NCBI RefSeq assembly: GCF_004681965.1
Contig: NZ_SMLL01000004.1
Coordinates: forward strand, 372,001-436,000
From: Ramlibacter rhizophilus
GTDB taxonomy: Bacteria > Pseudomonadota > Gammaproteobacteria > Burkholderiales > Burkholderiaceae_C
Reading direction: 5' to 3'
DNA length: 64,000 nt
Shown here: piece by piece, positions 41,660 to 51,008 of the stretch
Numbering within the stretch: position 1 is the first letter of the stretch
How the letters are laid out: each line of letters begins with the position of its first letter
Made by a program: the position numbers and the translations under genes
The notes under the pieces: generated by a model
What the model was told of the DNA's origin: nothing
Databases searched by the model: none
The model's input: only the letters and a program-made list of their open reading frames with translations

Positions 41660-43141
41660 ATGACCAGCCAGCCCACCCCCAGCGATCGCTTCACCACGGC
41701 GACCGCCACGATCGCCGAACTCGACCGCCGCCCCGTGCGCCACCTGATCGGCGGCGCGCTGGCCGACAGCGACGCGCACTTCGAGGTCATCAACCCCACG
41801 ACAGGCCAGCCCTGCGCCCGCGCCCCCGAAGCCACGCGCGAGCAGCTGGACGAAGCCGTGGCCCGAGCGCGTGAGGCCCAGCCCGCCTGGGCCGCGCTTC
41901 GCTGGGAAGACCGCCGCGAAGCCCTGCTGCAGCTCGCGGCGGTGCTGCGCGAGCACCAGGACGAACTCGCCGCGCTCATCACCCTGGAGCAGGGCAAGCC
42001 CCTCGCGGCGGCGCGCGGCGAAGTGGGGCGCTCGGCCATGCTGATCGAGCAGTTCGTCACCCTGCGCGTGGAGCCCGAGGTGCTGCGCTCGAACGCCACC
42101 GAGCGCATCGAGGTGCACTACCGTCCCCTGGGCGTGGTGGGTGCCATCACGCCGTGGAACATGCCGCTGGTGCTGAGCGTTCCCAAGATCGCGCACGCGC
42201 TGCTGGCTGGCAACACCCTCGTCGTCAAGCCCAGCCCCTATGCGCCGCTGGCCACGCTGCGCCTCGCGGAGCTCGCGCGCAAGCTGTTTCCGCCCGGCGT
42301 GCTGAACGTGCTGGCCGGCGGCAATGCCTTCGGGCAGTGGATGAGCGAGCACCCGGGCATCGCCAAGATCTCCTTCACCGGCTCCATCCCCACCGGCCGG
42401 CGCGTCATGGGCTCGGCCGCCGGCACGCTCAAGCGGCTGACGCTGGAACTGGGGGGGAACGATCCGGCCATCGTGCTGCCCGACGCGGACATCGACGCCA
42501 TCGCGCAACGCCTGTACGACGCCGTCTTCGTCAACTGTGGCCAGGTCTGCATGGCCATCAAGCGGCTCTACGTGCCCGATGCGCTGTACGAAAAGGCGTG
42601 CGAGGCGCTGGCCGGCATCGCCCGCGAGGCGCGCGTGGGGGACCCCTTCGACCCCGCCACCCAGCTCGGGCCGGTGCAGAACCGGGCCCAGTTCGACATC
42701 GTCCAGGCCGTCCTGGAGGACACCCGCGCGCGTGCGGGCGCCCGCATCCTCACCGGCGGCAAGGCCCTGTCCGGGCCCGGCTACTTCATCGAGCCCACGG
42801 TGGTGGCCGACATCGCCGAAGGCGCGCGCATGGTGGACGAGGAGCCCTTCGGCCCGGTGCTGCCGATCATCCGCTACACCGACGTCGACGACGCCGTGGC
42901 CCGCGCCAACGCCGGCCCGCACGGCCTGGGCGCGTCGGTCTGGGGCACGGACGTGGCGCGCGCCTGCGAGGTCGCCTCCCGCCTGCACGCCGGCACGGTC
43001 TGGGTCAACCGCCACGTGGGTGCCGATCCGCTCGCGCCCTTCGGCGGCGCGAAGCAGTCGGGCGTCGGCCGCCAGTACGGCCTCACGGGGCTCAAGGGCT
43101 ACATGGAAGCCATCACCATGGTCCTGCCGCCCGCTGCATGA
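41660..43141 (+). CDS. NAD(P)-dependent aldehyde dehydrogenase
   Basis: This 493-residue ALDH has the segment GAITPWNMPLVL, the general base Glu263 (LELGGND) and the nucleophile Cys297 (NCGQVCMAIKR), plus FGGAKQSGVGRQYG near the C-terminus. It is complete and matches the succinate-semialdehyde/benzaldehyde-type group broadly. Its stop overlaps the ATG of the following thiamine-diphosphate enzyme (ATGA 43138-43141). This coupling suggests that the aldehyde it oxidises is made by that decarboxylase-like partner. Confidence 0.92.
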   Translation: MTSQPTPSDRFTTATATIAELDRRPVRHLIGGALADSDAHFEVINPTTGQPCARAPEATREQLDEAVARAREAQPAWAALRWEDRREALLQLAAVLREHQDELAALITLEQGKPLAAARGEVGRSAMLIEQFVTLRVEPEVLRSNATERIEVHYRPLGVVGAITPWNMPLVLSVPKIAHALLAGNTLVVKPSPYAPLATLRLAELARKLFPPGVLNVLAGGNAFGQWMSEHPGIAKISFTGSIPTGRRVMGSAAGTLKRLTLELGGNDPAIVLPDADIDAIAQRLYDAVFVNCGQVCMAIKRLYVPDALYEKACEALAGIAREARVGDPFDPATQLGPVQNRAQFDIVQAVLEDTRARAGARILTGGKALSGPGYFIEPTVVADIAEGARMVDEEPFGPVLPIIRYTDVDDAVARANAGPHGLGASVWGTDVARACEVASRLHAGTVWVNRHVGADPLAPFGGAKQSGVGRQYGLTGLKGYMEAITMVLPPAA

Positions 43142-44874
43142 ACGACATGAACGCCTCCAAGCCTCCCACCGCCGCCCGCCGCCTCCTCGAAGAAGCCGCA
43201 CGCCTGGGGATCGACCACATCTTCACCAACCTGGGCAGCGACCACCCCGCCTTCATCGAAGCCTTCGCCGACATCGACGCGGCCGGCGGGGACATGCCGC
43301 GCATCGTCATCTGCCCGCACGAGATGACCGCCCTGAGCGCCGCGCACGGCTATGCCATGCGCACGCGCCGGCCCCAGATGGTGCTGGTGCACGTGGACGT
43401 GGGCACGCAGAACCTGGGCAGCAGCATCCACAACGCCGCGCGCGGGCGCGTGCCCGCCGTCATCGTCGCCGGCCTGTCGCCAGTGAGCGTGAGCGGCGAG
43501 CGCACCGGCGCGCGCACCGAGTTCATCCACTACACGCAGGACTCCACCCGCCAGCACGAGATCGTCGCGCAGTACATGAAGTGGTTCTACGAGCTGCGCG
43601 CGGCCGAGATGACTGACCAGGTGCTGCTGCGCGCCGTGCAGATCGCCAGCGAAGGCCCGCAGGGCCCGGTGTACCTCACCGGCGCGCGCGAGGTGTGGGA
43701 GGAGCCCGCCGGCGCGCCGCAGCAGGCGCTTGCGCACTGGCAGCCGCCTTGTCCCGCCGGCTTGCCGGCGGAGGGCGTGCAGCAGCTCGCGCAGGCCCTC
43801 CGGCAGGCACGCAAGCCCCTGGTCATCACGACCTACCTCGGGCGCCAGCCCGTGGCGGCGACGCTGCTGGCCGAACTCTCCACCCGCCAGGGCTTCGCGG
43901 TGTGCGAGGTCAACCCGCAGTACCTGAACTTCCCCGGGGATCACCCGCACCACGTGGGCTACCGGCGCAACACGCTGGTGGATGAGGCCGACCTGATCCT
44001 GCTGCTGGACGTGGACGTGCCCTGGATCGTGGCGCGCACGGCGCCGCAGGCCGGCGCCCGGCTCTTCCACATCGACTGCGACGTGCTCAAGCGCAGCATG
44101 GGTTTCTGGCACTTTCCCGCCGAAGCGCGCTGGGAAGTGGACAGCCTGCAGGCGCTGAAACAGTTGCTGGCCGCAACCGACGCGGTGGACGCGCAGGCGC
44201 TGGCCGAGCGGCAGCGGTGGATCGCCGATGCGCGCCAGCGCTGCGAATTGCCGCCGCTGCCGCCCGCGCCCGACGACGGCATCAACCCGCGGCAGCTGGC
44301 GCAGGCCGTCGCACGGCTTGTGAACGAGCGCACGGTGATCGCCTACGAGGCGCCCACGGCCACGGAGCACGTGCTGCATGCGCTGCGCATGCGCCGGCCC
44401 GGCAGCTACTACGCCAACGGCGGCAGCGGCCTGGGGTGGAGCATCAATGCCGCCATCGGCCTGAAGCTCGCGGACCCGCAGGCTGAGGTGATCACGCTCG
44501 TGGGCGATGGCAGCTACCTCTTCGGCGTGCCGGGCAGTGCCTACTGGGTGGGCGACACCTACGGCGCGCCGCAGCTCACGGTGGTCCTGAACAACCGCGG
44601 CTGGCACGCACCCAAGGTGTCCTCGCTGCTGGTGCATCCCAAAGGGACGGCGCAGCAGCGGGATCGCTACTGGATCACCAGCACGCGCGGACAGCGGCTG
44701 GCCGACATCGCGGCCGCCGCGGGCGGGGCGCTCGCCCTGCGCGTCGAACGCGCCTCGGAGCTGGATGCCGCGCTGGCCCAGGCGCTGGAGACGGTGCGCG
44801 CGGGCCGCAGTGCCGTCGTCGAAGTCATGATGCCGCCGATCTCAGGGCAGGTCCTGGGCGCGGCGGGCGATTGA
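43138..44874 (+). CDS. Thiamine-diphosphate enzyme, second acetolactate-synthase-like paralogue
   Basis: This 578-residue protein has the N-terminal catalytic glutamate Glu62 (CPHEMTALSAAHG), a central domain (KPLVITTYLGRQPVAA) and a C-terminal cofactor domain with GDGSYLFGVPGSAYW and LNNRGWHAPKV. It is quite distinct from the thiamine-diphosphate enzyme at 33087. 2-Oxo-acid decarboxylation yielding an aldehyde for the coupled dehydrogenase is the simplest role. The polar substrate-site residues cannot be read reliably. Its ATG overlaps the dehydrogenase stop. Confidence 0.85.
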   Translation: MNDMNASKPPTAARRLLEEAARLGIDHIFTNLGSDHPAFIEAFADIDAAGGDMPRIVICPHEMTALSAAHGYAMRTRRPQMVLVHVDVGTQNLGSSIHNAARGRVPAVIVAGLSPVSVSGERTGARTEFIHYTQDSTRQHEIVAQYMKWFYELRAAEMTDQVLLRAVQIASEGPQGPVYLTGAREVWEEPAGAPQQALAHWQPPCPAGLPAEGVQQLAQALRQARKPLVITTYLGRQPVAATLLAELSTRQGFAVCEVNPQYLNFPGDHPHHVGYRRNTLVDEADLILLLDVDVPWIVARTAPQAGARLFHIDCDVLKRSMGFWHFPAEARWEVDSLQALKQLLAATDAVDAQALAERQRWIADARQRCELPPLPPAPDDGINPRQLAQAVARLVNERTVIAYEAPTATEHVLHALRMRRPGSYYANGGSGLGWSINAAIGLKLADPQAEVITLVGDGSYLFGVPGSAYWVGDTYGAPQLTVVLNNRGWHAPKVSSLLVHPKGTAQQRDRYWITSTRGQRLADIAAAAGGALALRVERASELDAALAQALETVRAGRSAVVEVMMPPISGQVLGAAGD

Positions 44875-44906
44875 TCCCCCCGCAAACACTCACAAGGAGA
44901 CAAGCC

Positions 44907-45881
44907 ATGGACCGTAGAACCCTGCTCGCCGCCGCCGCACTGGCGTGCGCCGCAAGCCTTCCCGCGTTCGCGCAGGACGCAGCCTCGTTCCCCAACAAGC
45001 CGATCCGCATCGTCGTGAACTTCCCGCCCGGCGGCTCGCTGGACGTGATCACGCGCACCGTGGGGCAGAAGCTGTCCGAAAAGTTCGGCCAGCCGGTGCT
45101 GGTGGAAAACCGCACCGGCGCGGGCGGCAACATCGGCGCGCAGGCCGTCGCCACCGCGGCGCCGGACGGCTACACCCTGCTGTCCTCGCCGCCCGGGCCG
45201 CTGACCATCAACCAGTTCCTGTACCGGGAGATGCCTTTCGATCCCCTGCGCCTGGTGCCGGTCGGCATGCTCTCCAGCATGCCCAACGTGATCACCGCGC
45301 GCCCGGGGCTGCCGGCCAACAACGTGCGCGAGCTGATCGAGTACGCGCGCAGCAATCCCGGCAAGGTCACCTACGGCTCGCAGGGCAACGGCTCCACCTC
45401 GCACCTCACGGCGCAGATGTTCGCCACCATGGCCGGCGTGCAGATGGTGCACGTGCCGTTCCGTGGCGAGGGCCCGGCCTTGACGGAACTGCTCGGCGGC
45501 CGCATCGACCTGTTCTTCGGCAACACCGCCTCGGTCATGAAGTACATGGAGAGCAAGCAGGTCAAGCTGCTGGGCGTGGCCGCGGCCAAGCGCAGTTCCA
45601 TGGTGCCGGACGTGCCGGCGGGCACCGAGTTCGGCCTGCCCGACTTCGTCGCCTCGGCCTGGTTCGGCATGGTCGCCCCGCCCGGAACGCCCGCGCCCGT
45701 GGTGCAGAAGCTCAATGCCGCGATCAACGAGGTGCTCCGGATGCCCGAGGTGCGCGAGCGCTTCGCGGCGCAAGGCGCCGAAGTGGTGGGCGGCTCGCCG
45801 GCGGAGATGACCAGCTTCCTGGAGGCCGAGCGTGCCCGCTGGAAGAAGGTGATCGACTCGGCGAACGTGAAGCTGGATTGA
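44907..45881 (+). CDS. Bug-family (TctC-like) periplasmic receptor
   Basis: This 324-residue protein has a signal peptide (MDRRTLLAAAALACAASL ... AFAQD), then FPNKPIRIVVNFPPGGSLD, VLVENRTGAGGNIG and VPFRGEGPALTELLGG. AAGGAG precedes the ATG. It is the last gene of the thiolase/ligase/ALDH/ThDP operon and the second Bug receptor within it. Ligand unknown. Confidence 0.88.
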   Translation: MDRRTLLAAAALACAASLPAFAQDAASFPNKPIRIVVNFPPGGSLDVITRTVGQKLSEKFGQPVLVENRTGAGGNIGAQAVATAAPDGYTLLSSPPGPLTINQFLYREMPFDPLRLVPVGMLSSMPNVITARPGLPANNVRELIEYARSNPGKVTYGSQGNGSTSHLTAQMFATMAGVQMVHVPFRGEGPALTELLGGRIDLFFGNTASVMKYMESKQVKLLGVAAAKRSSMVPDVPAGTEFGLPDFVASAWFGMVAPPGTPAPVVQKLNAAINEVLRMPEVRERFAAQGAEVVGGSPAEMTSFLEAERARWKKVIDSANVKLD

Positions 45882-45926
45882 GGGGGGGCAGGGGAGCCGT
45901 GTCCAGCGCGCGCCCTCCGGGCCTCC

Positions 45927-46397
45927 CTACCGAGCCGCCGAGTTCGTCGGCGACGCGCTGATCACCGGCATGCCTTCCTTCTCGTGCTGGCGGTCGAACA
46001 CCAGCGTCTTGCCGAACTCCAGCTGCACCCAGGTGGGGTAGGTGTAAGCCGTGCCCTTGTTGTGGTCGATGATGGCGCCGATCCCGCCGCCGAAGATGAT
46101 GTTGCCCGCCAGGCCAGCGTTCGCACGGGAGATCGCGCGCGCGACGGCTTCGGGTTTTCCGGGGTCCTTGCAGCTGATGTCCAGGTCCTTGCTGGAGCGG
46201 CGCACCTGCGTGGTCGAGCCCGAGCGCATGGTCGTGGAGCCGTAGTCGTTGCTCAGGGTGCAGTCAGCGCCCGCCACGGCCTTGCCGTCGGCGCCGAGGG
46301 TCTCGATCTTCATGGCCTGGTTGGTGTCGTTCACGATGGACGCGCAGCCCGTCGCGAACAAAACGGCCGCGCAGGCGGCCAGCGTTCTTGTCGTCAT
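45927..46397 (-). CDS. Small lipoprotein
   Basis: This 156-residue protein has a lipoprotein signal (ACAAVLFATGC with lipobox Cys) and then ASIVNDTNQAMKIETLG. The mid-segment IIFGGGIGAIIDHNKGTAY includes a short hydrophobic glycine-rich stretch followed by YPTWVQLEFG. This arrangement is seen in YceK-like or 'CASIVNGT' periplasmic lipoproteins tied to the cell envelope. Function unknown. The ATG at 46397 follows GGAGG. Confidence 0.8.
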   Translation of the reverse strand: MTTRTLAACAAVLFATGCASIVNDTNQAMKIETLGADGKAVAGADCTLSNDYGSTTMRSGSTTQVRRSSKDLDISCKDPGKPEAVARAISRANAGLAGNIIFGGGIGAIIDHNKGTAYTYPTWVQLEFGKTLVFDRQHEKEGMPVISASPTNSAAR

Positions 46398-46552
46398 CAA
46401 ACTTTCCTCCTAATCACCGCCAACGCGGCGGGCGAATCCTAGGAGGGCTCAAGGAGATTTCCTCTCGGTGCTTCACCCGACCGGGATGACGAATCAACCG
46501 TGCTAGGTTTTGTCGCGATCCCGGTCGGGTGACAATGCCGGCAGGAGTCCCG

Positions 46553-47842
46553 ATGAGCCTGCCGACCCCCCTGCCGGCCCTGCATCCGCAGCGCGCCGTC
46601 CTGCACAACGAGATCCACGCCCGCCCGCCGGAGGCCATGACGGCGCCGCTGGCCATCGGCCACATGGTGCTGCTGTGCGACGCGAACGAGCGCCAGGCCA
46701 GCCGCGCGCACCTGGCCACGCTGCTGCGCGAGCACCATCTTCCGGTGCCCGACGCCGACTGCACCCACCTGCGGGTGGACGTGGCGGGCTTTCATCTGCG
46801 CTGGGAGCTGCACACCGAGTTCGTGAGCTGGACCTTCTCCGCCAGCTTCGATCCCCAGGGCTTCGGCCAGCGCGAGCCCGGGACCGTGCTCGCGCGCCTG
46901 CCGCAGGCCTGGCTCGCGGGCCTTCCGGGGCGCTTGCTCGCCGGCCTGAACCTCTGGGTGCTGCACGAAGGCGCCACCCCGCCGCCGCTGCGCGAAGTGC
47001 TGCGCGAGGACTCCATGGTCGCCTCGGCGGTGGACGAGGGCCGGGCCCAGGTCTATGCGGACTTCGCGCTGCATGCCGACGGCTTCACGCGCATGGTGCT
47101 GCTGGCCGGTGACCTGCCGCCGCGCCGACTGGGCTGGCTGGTGCAGCAGGTGATCGAGATCGACAGCTACCGCATGATGGCCCTGCTCGCGCTGCCCGTG
47201 GCGCGCCAGGCCTTCGCGGCGCTGGGGCAGGCCGAGGGCGAGCTGGCGGCGCTGGCCGGTGCGATCCGCCATGCGGCGCGGCACGACGAACCGCAGTTGC
47301 TGGACCGCCTGACCCTGCTGGCCGGGGACGTCGAAAGCCAGTACGCCGCCACGCACTCGCGCTTCTCCGCGAGCAGCGCCTACTTCCAGCTGGTGGACCG
47401 GCGCGTGGCCGACATCGGCGAGACGCGGCTGGACGGCCTGCAGACGCTGGGGGAGTTCATGCAGCGGCGCCTTTCGCCGGCACGCAGCACCTGCGAGTGG
47501 GCAGCGCGCCGGCAGGACGCGCTGTCGCAGCGCATCTCCCGCGCGAGCAACCTGCTGCGCACCCGCGTGGAGATCGAGCAGCAGGAGAGCAACCAGCAAC
47601 TGCTCGCGGCCATGAACCGCCGCCAGGCCCTGCAGCTGAAGCTGCAGTCCACGGTGGAGGGTCTGTCGGTGGCGGCCATCACCTACTACATCGTGGGCCT
47701 GGTCGGCTACCTGGCCAAGGGCGCGCAGGGGCTGGGCTGGCCCCTCACCCCCGACGTGACGGCGGCGCTCGCGATCCCGCTCGTCGCGCTGGCGGTGTGG
47801 GCCTCGCTGCGGCGCCTGCACGAAAGCGTGAAGGACATTTGA
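46553..47842 (+). CDS. DUF3422-family membrane protein
   Basis: This 429-residue protein begins near LHPQRAVLHNEIHARPPEA, the defining N-terminal segment of DUF3422. A long, largely helical cytoplasmic region is followed by two C-terminal membrane segments (AAITYYIVGLVGYLAKG; TAALAIPLVALAVWASL). The domain has no assigned biochemical function. CAGGAG 6 bases upstream favours the ATG at 46553 over the earlier GTG or ATG. It is transcribed alone. Confidence 0.87.
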   Translation: MSLPTPLPALHPQRAVLHNEIHARPPEAMTAPLAIGHMVLLCDANERQASRAHLATLLREHHLPVPDADCTHLRVDVAGFHLRWELHTEFVSWTFSASFDPQGFGQREPGTVLARLPQAWLAGLPGRLLAGLNLWVLHEGATPPPLREVLREDSMVASAVDEGRAQVYADFALHADGFTRMVLLAGDLPPRRLGWLVQQVIEIDSYRMMALLALPVARQAFAALGQAEGELAALAGAIRHAARHDEPQLLDRLTLLAGDVESQYAATHSRFSASSAYFQLVDRRVADIGETRLDGLQTLGEFMQRRLSPARSTCEWAARRQDALSQRISRASNLLRTRVEIEQQESNQQLLAAMNRRQALQLKLQSTVEGLSVAAITYYIVGLVGYLAKGAQGLGWPLTPDVTAALAIPLVALAVWASLRRLHESVKDI

Positions 47843-47888
47843 CGCCCGAGGCCGCAGGGCCTGCACGGCGCCGCGTGCCACGGCCGCG

Positions 47889-49322
47889 TCAATGCGAGCC
47901 GACCGCCATCTGACCGCGCGCATCGGCGCGGTCCCGCAGGACGAACCAGCCCAGCAGGCCTGCAGCCGCCGCGATGCCCGCGCCCAGCGCGAAGGCGAGC
48001 TGGTAGCCCGCGTTCAACGCCGCCGCCTCGCCGCCGCCCGTCGCCTGCACGCCCGCAGTCCGCGCCGCCGCCACGCTGGCCAGCACCGCCAGTCCCAGCG
48101 CGCCGCCCATCATGAAGGACGTGTTCACCACGCCCGAGGCCAGGCCCGAGTCCTGCGGCTGCACGTCGTTCATCGCGGCCAGCAGCATGGGGTTGAAGGC
48201 GATGCCCGCGCCGATGCCCAGGAGCACCATGGCCGGCAGCACGTCCACCAGGAACTGCCCGCCCACGGGCGCCCGGGCGAAGAGGGCCAGGCCCGTGGCG
48301 GCGATGCACAGGCCCAGCGCCAGGGGACCGCGGATGCCCCAGCGCATCACGATGCGCGCCGAGGCGCCCAGGGACATGAAGGCCATGATCAGGTTGCCCG
48401 GCAGGAAGGACAGGCCCACCTGCAGCGGCGTGTAGCCCAGCACCAGCTGCATGTAGAGGGCCGACATGAAGAACCAGGCGAACATGGCCGCGGCCCACAG
48501 CACGCCGGCCACGTTGGCCGTGGCCAGGTTGCGGTGGCGGAACAGCGCGAGCGGCACCAGCGGCTCGCGCACCCGCGACTCGATGGCGAGGAAGGCGGCC
48601 AGCAGCACCCCCGAGGCGGCCAGCAAGCCCAGCGTCTGCCGCGACAGCCAGCCGGCTTCGTTGCCGTTGACCACGGCATAGACGGCGATCAGCAGGGCCA
48701 CGGTGATGCTGGCGGCGCCGCTCCAGTCCAGGGCGTGGTAGGCCCGCCGCTCGCCCGGCGCGATGAGCGCCATGCACAGCCAGGCCACGGCCACGCCGAT
48801 CGGCAGGTTCACCAGGAAGATCCAGTGCCAGCTCAGGAGGCTGGTCAGCACGCCGCCCAGCAGCACGCCCACGCTGCCGCCGCCCGCGCAGACGAAGCCG
48901 TACACGCCCATGGCCTTCGCACGGTCGCCGGGCTCGGTGAAGAGGTTCATGATCAGCGACAGCGCCACGGCCGAGACCACGGCGCCGCCCAGGCCCTGGA
49001 TGGCGCGCGCGACCACCAGCACCGCTTGGGTGGGCGCCAGGCCGCAGGCCAGCGAGGCGAGCGTGAACAGGCCCAGGCCCGCCAGGAACACGCGCCGGTG
49101 GCCGAAGAGGTCGCCCAGCCGCCCGCCCAGGAGCAGGAATCCGCCGAAGGTGAGCATGTAGGCGTTCACTACCCAGACCAGGCCGGTCTCGGTGAACGCG
49201 AGGTCGGTGCGGATGGAGGGCAGGGCGACGTTCACGATGGTCGTGTCCAGCACGATCATCAGCACGCCCAGGCACAGCACGTAGAGCGCCCACCAGCGCT
49301 TGCGGTCGGTCGGATCGGACAT
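47889..49322 (-). CDS. MFS transporter, DHA2 (EmrB/QacA) family
   Basis: This 477-residue protein has about 14 hydrophobic segments and the DHA2 landmarks MIVLDTTIVNVALPSI near the N-terminus, LLGGRLGDLFGHRRVF (loop 2-3 motif A) and GGVLTSLLSWHWIFLVNLP (motif C region). It is a proton-driven drug or metabolite exporter. No membrane-fusion partner gene is adjacent. Substrate unknown. Confidence 0.92.
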   Translation of the reverse strand: MSDPTDRKRWWALYVLCLGVLMIVLDTTIVNVALPSIRTDLAFTETGLVWVVNAYMLTFGGFLLLGGRLGDLFGHRRVFLAGLGLFTLASLACGLAPTQAVLVVARAIQGLGGAVVSAVALSLIMNLFTEPGDRAKAMGVYGFVCAGGGSVGVLLGGVLTSLLSWHWIFLVNLPIGVAVAWLCMALIAPGERRAYHALDWSGAASITVALLIAVYAVVNGNEAGWLSRQTLGLLAASGVLLAAFLAIESRVREPLVPLALFRHRNLATANVAGVLWAAAMFAWFFMSALYMQLVLGYTPLQVGLSFLPGNLIMAFMSLGASARIVMRWGIRGPLALGLCIAATGLALFARAPVGGQFLVDVLPAMVLLGIGAGIAFNPMLLAAMNDVQPQDSGLASGVVNTSFMMGGALGLAVLASVAAARTAGVQATGGGEAAALNAGYQLAFALGAGIAAAAGLLGWFVLRDRADARGQMAVGSH

Positions 49323-49440
49323 CGGGTCGGTTCTCCTGGAAGGGGACGGGCGGCGCGGACGCCGGCATGCCCCGTTCGACGAACGACGGCCCGGATTTCG
49401 ACATCGCGCGCGGCATTGTGCTGCCGCGCAGCGCGGGGAG

Positions 49441-49995
49441 TCAGCCCCGGGACGCCTGGTTCTCCGGCGAGCTCGTCACCCGTGGCTCGACCGCCCGCAG
49501 CACCGCCGGCCAGGCGAGCGCCGCCAGCAGCCGCGCCACCAACCGCTCCGGCGCGGTCCAGCGGGGCTGGGGGCGCAGCAGGTTGAAGGTCGCGATGCAG
49601 CGCCCGGCCGTGGCCAGCGGCACGTTGATCGCCCCGTGCAGGCCCAGGGAGGCGATGCGGGCATGGTCGTCGAAGGCGTCACGGATCGCCGCGTCGCCCT
49701 CGCACACATGGATCTCGCAGCGCTGGAGCACCTGGCGGCTCCAGGGTGTGTCGGGTTTGTGCTTGCGGCCGCCCACCGGGTAGGCCTCGGCATTCGAGGT
49801 CCAGACGCGCTGCAGCGTCGCAGCCTGCGCGTCGTACACGCTCACCGTCAGCAGGCCAGGCCCGAGCAGCGCGATGCGGGCCTGGTCGATGCGCGCGAGG
49901 TGTTCGGCCAGGCCGCCCTGCGCCTGCAGGCCGTCGAGCAGGTCCACCCAGGGGCCCAGGGGCTCGACCAGCGCTTCGCTTCGCAAGGCGGTCAC
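49441..49995 (-). CDS. GAF-domain protein
   Basis: This 184-residue protein has a GAF-like fold sequence (LLTVSVYDAQAATLQRVWTS; DTPWSRQVLQRCEIHVCEG; LGLHGAINVPLATAGRCIATFNLL). It has no output domain, so it may be a free-standing ligand sensor. Its start overlaps the stop of the upstream Bug receptor by 4 bases, placing it third in the gamma-glutamyltransferase-Bug-GAF operon. Ligand unknown. Confidence 0.75.
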   Translation of the reverse strand: MTALRSEALVEPLGPWVDLLDGLQAQGGLAEHLARIDQARIALLGPGLLTVSVYDAQAATLQRVWTSNAEAYPVGGRKHKPDTPWSRQVLQRCEIHVCEGDAAIRDAFDDHARIASLGLHGAINVPLATAGRCIATFNLLRPQPRWTAPERLVARLLAALAWPAVLRAVEPRVTSSPENQASRG

Positions 49996-50975
49996 TCGCC
50001 CTTGATGCCGAGTTCGCGAATGAGCTTGCCGTACTTCTGCTCGTCGGCCTTGAGCAGGGCGCCGAACTGCTGCGGCGTGCTGGGGGCGACGTCCACGCCC
50101 ATGGCGCTCATCTTGGCCTTCACCGCGGGCTGGGTCAGGGCCTTATTGATCTCCGCGTTCAGGCGCGCGACGATCTCCGGCGGCGTGCCCACGGGCGCGA
50201 AGGCGCCGTACCACACGGCCAGCTCGTAGCCGGGTAGGGCCTCGGCGACGGTGGGCACGTCCGGCATCAGCTCGGAGCGCTTGGCCTCGGTCACGCCCAG
50301 GAGCTTGAGCTTGCCGGCCTTCACGTGCGGCAGCGACTGCGTGCCGGCCGTGAACAGCAACTGCGTCTGTCCGCCCACGGTGTCGGCCACGGCCGGCGCG
50401 CCGCCCTTGTAGGGCACGTGCAGCATCTTGATGCCGGCGGCGCGCTCGAACAGCACCGCGCTCAGGTGGTTGGTCGAGCCCGCGCCGGCGCTGGCGTAGG
50501 CGATCTTGTCGGGGTTCTGCTTTGCGTAGGCGATGAACTCCTTCACGTTGCTGGCGGGCACCGAGGGGTGCACCACCATCGTGTTCGTGACGAAGGCCAG
50601 CAGCCCGATGGGCGCGAAGTCGTTGACGCCGTGGAAAGGCATGGACGGCATGAGCGCGGGGTTCATCGCGTGCGTGCTCATGGAGCCGAAGAGGATGGTG
50701 TAGCCGTCCGGCTTGGCGCGCACCACCGCCAGCGAGCCGATGTTGCCCGAGGCGCCGGCCTTGTTCTCCACCACCACGGGCTGGCCGAGCGAGCGCGTCA
50801 TCTGCTCGGACACGGTGCGCGCCAGGATGTCGGTGGAGCCGCCGGCCGCCCAGGGCACGACGATGGTGATGGGCCGCTCAGGCCACTGCTGCGACCAGGC
50901 TGCGGGCGATGCGAACACCGCCGCTGCCATGGCGGCACCGGCGACCGCGTGCTGAAGAAGGAATCTGCGTTTCAT
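49992..50975 (-). CDS. Bug-family (TctC-like) periplasmic receptor
   Basis: This 327-residue protein begins MKRRFLLQHAVAGAAMAAAV with cleavage near AAWSQQ, then WPERPITIVVPWAAGGSTD, VVVENKAGASGNIG and VPYKGGAPAVADTVGG. GGAGA lies upstream of the ATG at 50975, so the longer frame from 51008 is not preferred. It lies 33 bases after the gamma-glutamyltransferase gene. A peptide-like or glutamyl carboxylate would fit that neighbour, but the ligand is unknown. Confidence 0.87.
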   Translation of the reverse strand: MKRRFLLQHAVAGAAMAAAVFASPAAWSQQWPERPITIVVPWAAGGSTDILARTVSEQMTRSLGQPVVVENKAGASGNIGSLAVVRAKPDGYTILFGSMSTHAMNPALMPSMPFHGVNDFAPIGLLAFVTNTMVVHPSVPASNVKEFIAYAKQNPDKIAYASAGAGSTNHLSAVLFERAAGIKMLHVPYKGGAPAVADTVGGQTQLLFTAGTQSLPHVKAGKLKLLGVTEAKRSELMPDVPTVAEALPGYELAVWYGAFAPVGTPPEIVARLNAEINKALTQPAVKAKMSAMGVDVAPSTPQQFGALLKADEQKYGKLIRELGIKGE

Positions 50976-51008
50976 GAGCGTTTCTCCGATCGAAAAGCGT
51001 GTTGACAA

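Noticed and set aside
42154..43137. Open frame upstream of the second ThDP enzyme
   Set aside because: It is an out-of-frame reading of the aldehyde dehydrogenase. The true start is the ATG overlapping that gene's stop.
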